From: Candidatus Hebobacteria bacterium
GTDB lineage: Bacteria; Armatimonadota; Hebobacteria; Hebobacterales; Hebobacteraceae
Length of the DNA: 9,341 bases
NCBI GenBank assembly: GCA_029821235.1
Contig: JALGTT010000106.1
Location: 1 to 9,341, forward strand
Direction: 5' to 3'
The position numbers and the translations under genes are program-made. The notes under the pieces were generated by a model that saw nothing but the letters and a program-made list of their open reading frames with translations, searched no databases and was not told where the DNA came from. Positions 5,952-9,341 of the stretch are shown here, piece after piece. Each line of letters starts with the position of its first letter. The stretch's first letter is position 1.

Positions 5952-7091
5952 GTGTCCACGACGCGTTCCCGCCTGAAGGAAGCCTCCAGAATCGTGATCA
6001 AACTCGGCTCCTTGGTGGTGACCACCCCCGAGGGAGCGGTTGACGAACAGCACCTGACCCACCTTGCGGAGCAGGTGGTGGAGCTCACGAGGGCGGGCAA
6101 GCAGGTGGTGCTCATCACCAGCGGGGCGATCCGCTCGGGCCGCAGCCGCCTCGGGATCGCCGACGAGCGGATGGACCTGCCGGCCCGTCAGGCGGCGGCC
6201 GCGGTGGGGCAGATCGAACTGATGTGGCGATACCGGGAGGTGTTCGGGCGGCTGGGGCAGCCGATCGCGCAGGTGCTGCTCACCCAGGCGGAGCTGTCCG
6301 ATTTCCGGCGGTACCTCCATCTCCGCAACACGCTCACCACGCTCCTGAACGACTACCATGCGGTGCCGGTGCTGAACGAGAACGACTCGGTGTCGGTGGA
6401 GGGGGTCCAGATCGGGGAGAACGACCGCCTGGCGGCGGTGGTGGCCTCCAAACTGGACGCGGACCTGTTGCTTTCCCTTTCCGACGTCCCGGGGTGCTGT
6501 GACGTGGACCCGAACCGCCATCCCGACGCGCAGGTCATCCAGGAGGTGACCGAAATCACGCCTCAGATGCGGAAGGCGGCGGAGGACACGGCGGGGCCGG
6601 CCGGCCGGGGTGGAATGAGGACCAAGTTGGAATCGGCCGAGATGGCGATGAGCGCGGGGGTGGTGATGGTGGTCGCCCACGGCCGGGAGCCGAACGTTAT
6701 CTCGCGCATCATGGCGGGGGAGAACGTCGGGACCATCTTCCTGCCGAAGGCCGGCAAGCTGCGGTCCAGGAAGCGCTGGATCGCATATGCGGCCCGGCCG
6801 CAGGGGAAACTGGTGGTTGACGAAGGGGCTGCGCGAGCCGTGGCGAATGAAGGCCGAAGCCTGTTGCCCGTGGGCGTGGTGGAAGTGGTGGGAGAGTTCG
6901 AGCCAGGAGACATGGTCTCGGTGGTCATCAAGCGGGAGGGGGAGGAGGTGGAAGTGGCGCGCGGGCTGGTGAACTATGGCGCGCGCGACCTCGCGAAGAT
7001 CCGCCGGTGCCGCTCCCAGGACATACCGAAGGTGCTGGGGCACAGGGACTTCGACGAGGCGATCCACCGGGACAATCTCGTGGTGCTTTAG
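5952..7091 (+). CDS. proB: Glutamate 5-kinase with C-terminal PUA domain
   Basis: ProB phosphorylates L-glutamate to gamma-glutamyl phosphate, the first and feedback-controlled step of proline synthesis. The protein has 379 residues, the usual length for the two-domain form. The amino-acid-kinase domain shows 'IVIKLGS' (Lys17), 'VVLITSGAI', 'RQAAAAVGQ', 'LLTQAE', 'PVLNENDSV' (Asn142-Asp145), 'IGENDRLAA' (Asn157, Asp158) and 'RGGMRTKLESAEMA'. The PUA domain runs from about residue 285 to the end. The loop usually written 'GTGGM' reads 'GRGGM' here, a small deviation. GTG 5952 is chosen because GAGAGGTG at 5937-5944 is a suitable ribosome site; the longer frame from GTG 5922 would start inside the promoter. 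proA (the next pathway enzyme) is not adjacent, so proline genes are at least partly dispersed. Transcription probably starts at its own promoter. Confidence 0.95.
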   Translation: MSTTRSRLKEASRIVIKLGSLVVTTPEGAVDEQHLTHLAEQVVELTRAGKQVVLITSGAIRSGRSRLGIADERMDLPARQAAAAVGQIELMWRYREVFGRLGQPIAQVLLTQAELSDFRRYLHLRNTLTTLLNDYHAVPVLNENDSVSVEGVQIGENDRLAAVVASKLDADLLLSLSDVPGCCDVDPNRHPDAQVIQEVTEITPQMRKAAEDTAGPAGRGGMRTKLESAEMAMSAGVVMVVAHGREPNVISRIMAGENVGTIFLPKAGKLRSRKRWIAYAARPQGKLVVDEGAARAVANEGRSLLPVGVVEVVGEFEPGDMVSVVIKREGEEVEVARGLVNYGARDLAKIRRCRSQDIPKVLGHRDFDEAIHRDNLVVL

Positions 7092-7110
7092 GGGGGCGCG
7101 TGCGCCCCTC
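7091..7110 (+). terminator. GC hairpin directly at the proB stop
   Basis: GGGGCG and CGCCCC pair around CGTG at 7093-7108, extendable by a G-T and a G-C pair to 7091 and 7110. The stem starts at the last base of the proB stop codon. The following sequence, GACTCACAGACAG, has no T-run. It could attenuate read-through from proB into the oxidoreductase genes or mark an mRNA processing point; I see no convincing promoter in the remaining 28 bp before vorB. Confidence 0.35.
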
Positions 7111-7138
7111 GACTCACAGACAGAGTGAAACGAAGGCG

Positions 7139-8218
7139 ATGCCCATCGAACGCGGGAAGCGGATTCTCATGAGGGGGAACGAAGTGGTGGCGCAGGCCGC
7201 CATGGACGCCGGGTGCCGGGCCTTCTTCGGCTACCCCATCACGCCGCAGAACCAGATTCCGGACTACATGGCCCGCCACATGCCCGAGGTGGGGGGCGTG
7301 TTCCTGCAGGCCGAGAGCGAGGTGTCTGCCATCAACATGGTGTACGGCGCGGCGGCGGCGGGGGTGCGGGTGATGACCGCCTCCTCCAGCCCGGGCATCA
7401 GCCTCAAACAGGAGGGGATCTCCTATATTGCAGAGGCGGAACTCCCCTGCGTGATCGTGAACATCATGCGCGGGGGATCGGGGTTGGGCAACATCGCCCC
7501 CTCGCAGGCGGACTACTTCCAGTCGGTCAAGGGCGGCGGGCACGGGGATTACCGCACCCTGGTGCTGGCGCCGTGGTCGGTGCAGGAGTTGTACGATCTG
7601 ACGCGGGAGGCATTCGATCTGGCGGACCGGTACCGCGGGCCGGTGCTGGTGGTGGGGGATGCCCTGCTCGGGCAGATGATGGAGCCGGTGGTGCTCGCCG
7701 AAGAGGTGGTGGACCCCAGCAGCCTGCCGGCGAAGCCGTGGGCGACCACGGGAGCGAGGGGCCGGCCGCACAATGTCATCAACTCCCTCTACATCAATCC
7801 ACCCGACCTGGCCGCGTCGAACATGCGCCTCCAGGAGCGGTATCAGGAGGCGGCCCGGCGCGAGGTGCGGTTCGAGGGCGAACATCTGGAGGACGCGAAG
7901 ATCGCGGTGGTCGCCTACGGGACCGCGGCGCGGGTGGCCGCCGGAGCCATCAAGGAGGCGAGAGCCGAAGGGGTGCAGGTGGGGTTGTTCCGCCCCATCA
8001 CCCTCTTCCCGTTCCCGTCCACGCAGTTGGCGGAGGTCGCCGACAAGGTGGACACCATCCTGGTGGTGGAGTTGAGCGCGGGACAGATGGTGGAGGATGT
8101 GCGCCTGGCGGTGGAGGGGCGCGCGGAGGTCCGGTTCATGGGCAAGTGCGGAGGCGTGGTCTTCACTCCGGCGGAACTGGTGGAGGCGATGACGTCGCTG
8201 GCTCGGGAAGGACATTGA
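7139..8218 (+). CDS. vorB: 2-oxoacid:ferredoxin oxidoreductase alpha subunit (VorB type)
   Basis: Alpha subunit, 359 residues, of a thiamine-diphosphate 2-oxoacid:ferredoxin oxidoreductase. It most resembles VorB, the 3-methyl-2-oxobutanoate (2-ketoisovalerate) type, which makes acyl-CoA and CO2 from a 2-oxoacid and CoA while reducing ferredoxin. Visible: 'FGYPITPQNQIPDY' (residues 30-43), 'FLQAESEVSAINM' (55-67, with candidate TPP-activating Glu59/Glu61), 'MTASSSPGISLKQEG' (from 79), 'LGNIAPSQADYFQ' and 'GDALLGQMMEP', then a C-terminal domain with 'GTAARVA' and 'VELSAGQMVEDV'. ATG 7139 gives the family N-terminus 'MPIERGKRILMRGNE'; its ribosome site (GAAGG, 7132-7136) is weak and close. The frame is open upstream into proB, but those residues are not family-like. 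The beta-subunit gene follows after 2 bp. Branched-chain specificity is inferred from similarity; a KorA-like role in 2-oxoglutarate oxidation remains possible. Confidence 0.9.
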   Translation: MPIERGKRILMRGNEVVAQAAMDAGCRAFFGYPITPQNQIPDYMARHMPEVGGVFLQAESEVSAINMVYGAAAAGVRVMTASSSPGISLKQEGISYIAEAELPCVIVNIMRGGSGLGNIAPSQADYFQSVKGGGHGDYRTLVLAPWSVQELYDLTREAFDLADRYRGPVLVVGDALLGQMMEPVVLAEEVVDPSSLPAKPWATTGARGRPHNVINSLYINPPDLAASNMRLQERYQEAARREVRFEGEHLEDAKIAVVAYGTAARVAAGAIKEARAEGVQVGLFRPITLFPFPSTQLAEVADKVDTILVVELSAGQMVEDVRLAVEGRAEVRFMGKCGGVVFTPAELVEAMTSLAREGH

Positions 8219-8220
8219 CG

Positions 8221-9006
8221 ATGGCGACTGGTGAACGACAAGTCGTGTTCTCGCGGCCGGAGTCGCTGGCCCCCGTTCGCATGCACTACTGCCCCGGGTG
8301 CACCCACGGTATCATCCACCGGCTGGTGGCGGAGATGCTGGACGAATTCGATCTGGTGGAGCGCGCGGTGGGAATCGCACCGGTCGGGTGCGCTGTGTTC
8401 GCCTACGACTACTTCAACTGCGACATGATCGAGGCCGCCCACGGGCGCGCGCCGGCGGTGGCGACCGGAGTGAAGAGAGTGCGCCCGGACTTATTCGTGT
8501 TCAGTTATCAGGGGGACGGAGACCTCGCCTCCATCGGCATGGCGGAGACCATCCACGCCGCGGCGCGGGGCGAGAACATCACGGTGGTGTTTGTCAACAA
8601 CGCGGTGTACGGCATGACGGGAGGTCAGATGGCCCCCACCACCCTCCTGGGGCAGGTCACCAGCACCACGCCCTTTGGACGGGATGCGAAGACCGCGGGG
8701 CACCCCATCCGCATGTGCGAACTGCTCGCTACGCTGGACGGTCCCGCCTACCTGGCGAGGGTGACGGTCACCAGTCCGCGCCGGGTGCGGGAGGCGAAGC
8801 GGGCGCTGAGGCGGGCCTTCGAGGCACAGGAGCGCGGGCTGGGATTCGCGCTGCTGGAGGTGCTGTCCACCTGCCCGACCCGGTGGGGGATGCCGCCGGA
8901 GAAAGCCCTTTCCTGGGTGGAAGATGAGATGACCACACAGTACCCCATCAAGGAATTCGTCTGCGCGGAGGAACTGCGCGGAGACAAGGCGGAGGGGGAT
9001 TCGTGA
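8221..9006 (+). CDS. 2-oxoacid:ferredoxin oxidoreductase beta subunit (TPP-binding)
   Basis: A 261-residue catalytic beta subunit that binds the thiamine diphosphate pyrophosphate and Mg2+. It shows the family N-terminal 'HYCPGCTHG' (residues 22-30), 'IAPVGCAVF', the TPP motif beginning 'GDGD' (98-101) and closing with 'NNAVYGMTGGQ' (126-136), and 'VTSPRRV' in the C-terminal half. Only the CPGC cysteine pair is obvious near the N-terminus, with no full ferredoxin-type CxxCxxCxxxC motif, so this polypeptide does not supply a complete 4Fe-4S ferredoxin domain. ATG 8221 follows vorB by 2 bp, with GGGAAGGA at 8205-8212 as ribosome site. Its TGA overlaps the gamma GTG. Translational coupling across the three genes should keep the subunits in equal amounts. 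The symbol is left open because naming of Vor/Kor subunits differs between organisms. Confidence 0.92.
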   Translation: MATGERQVVFSRPESLAPVRMHYCPGCTHGIIHRLVAEMLDEFDLVERAVGIAPVGCAVFAYDYFNCDMIEAAHGRAPAVATGVKRVRPDLFVFSYQGDGDLASIGMAETIHAAARGENITVVFVNNAVYGMTGGQMAPTTLLGQVTSTTPFGRDAKTAGHPIRMCELLATLDGPAYLARVTVTSPRRVREAKRALRRAFEAQERGLGFALLEVLSTCPTRWGMPPEKALSWVEDEMTTQYPIKEFVCAEELRGDKAEGDS

Positions 9007-9341
9007 GCGGGGAGGACCTTCACCACGAGGTGCTGATCGCCGGTTTCGGCGGCCAGGGGGTCGTGCTCGCCGGGCAGTTGCTGGCGGGGGCGGCGCTGGC
9101 CGAAGGCCGGGAGGTGGTCTGGGCGCCCTCCTACGGCCCGGAGATGAGAGGGGGGCCGGTACACTGCACCATCATCATCGCCTCCAGTCGCATCGGCTCA
9201 CCCGAGGTGTCGCTGGCGGACAGTCTTCTGCTGATGGACAAGAACGGAGCCGAGCGCTTCGGCAAACGGGTCAAGCCGGGTGGACTGATTCTGGTGAACA
9301 GCACCCTCATCCCGGAGCCACCCGCGCACGATGACTGCGAG
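9003..9341 (+). CDS. 2-oxoacid:ferredoxin oxidoreductase gamma subunit, 3' end outside window
   Basis: The frame is open from GTG 9003 to the window edge (113 residues). The start overlaps the beta-subunit stop (GTGA) and has GGAGGGGG at 8991-8998 upstream. The protein begins 'MSGEDLHHEVLIAGFGGQG', with the nucleotide-binding-like glycine motif, then 'VVLAGQLLA' and 'PSYGPEMRGGP', both hallmarks of the gamma domain of pyruvate/ketoisovalerate/oxoglutarate:ferredoxin oxidoreductases, and later 'VKPGGLILVNS'. Family members are about 180 residues, so roughly 65-75 are missing. Together with vorB and the beta gene this gives an alpha-beta-gamma set. A ferredoxin-type delta subunit, if present, must lie downstream or elsewhere. 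Confidence 0.9.
   Translation, partial: MSGEDLHHEVLIAGFGGQGVVLAGQLLAGAALAEGREVVWAPSYGPEMRGGPVHCTIIIASSRIGSPEVSLADSLLLMDKNGAERFGKRVKPGGLILVNSTLIPEPPAHDDCE

Noticed and set aside
7007..7138. Upstream start extending VorB by 44 residues over the proB 3' end
   Set aside because: The extra residues are the shifted frame of the ProB PUA domain and lack VorB similarity; ATG 7139 yields the expected N-terminus.
7213..8220. Open + strand frame running through vorB and joining the beta-subunit frame without a stop
   Set aside because: The first ~336 codons are Gly/Arg-rich and are the shifted frame of vorB. The real beta-subunit start is ATG 8221 with its own Shine-Dalgarno site, so this is not a fusion protein.

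Overview
The window is a high-GC (about two thirds G+C by eye), gene-dense bacterial stretch in which every gene is on the + strand. Starts are ATG or GTG with clear Shine-Dalgarno sites, and four junctions are overlapping or nearly so. Taxonomy is not decided by the sequence. A DUF4091 protein, a PPi-type phosphofructokinase and a ferredoxin-dependent 2-oxoacid oxidoreductase together would suit an anaerobic or facultative carbohydrate-degrading bacterium from an environmental lineage such as Armatimonadota or a relative (low-confidence inference).

Layout. (1) 3-959: 3' part of a DUF4091 protein (GH123-like glycoside hydrolase-type fold). (2) 960-1092: gap with a perfect 11-bp hairpin. (3) 1093-4360: a carbohydrate block of three genes: a D-2-hydroxyacid (glycerate/glyoxylate-type) dehydrogenase, a Cgl0159-family (beta/alpha)8-barrel protein overlapping it by 4 bp, and a PPi-signature 6-phosphofructokinase 32 bp further on. 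(4) 4425-5766: the housekeeping pair rph (RNase PH) and rdgB (XTP/dITP pyrophosphatase). rdgB carries a one-base frameshift near 5250. (5) 5767-5951: 185-bp gap with two tandem hairpins and a good sigma-70-like promoter. (6) 5952-7091: proB, glutamate 5-kinase with a PUA domain. (7) 7139 to the end: alpha (VorB-type), TPP-binding beta and gamma (incomplete) subunits of a 2-oxoacid:ferredoxin oxidoreductase, tightly packed.

How the genes fit together. The 1093-4360 block looks like an operon for sugar or sugar-acid metabolism leading into reversible PPi-linked glycolysis; the role of the barrel protein is unknown. rph-rdgB is a common bacterial pairing for RNA 3'-end and nucleotide-pool quality control. 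The oxidoreductase genes would convert a 2-oxoacid, probably branched-chain, to its acyl-CoA with reduction of ferredoxin. No separate 4Fe-4S ferredoxin-type subunit lies upstream of them.

I did not find a convincing new multi-gene system. The points most worth a second look are the Cgl0159-family protein, which seems to have Glu where class I aldolase-like barrels carry the Schiff-base Lys; the rdgB frameshift; the proB promoter, which implies a very short leader; and the repeated perfect GC hairpins without T-tracts in the gaps between genes.
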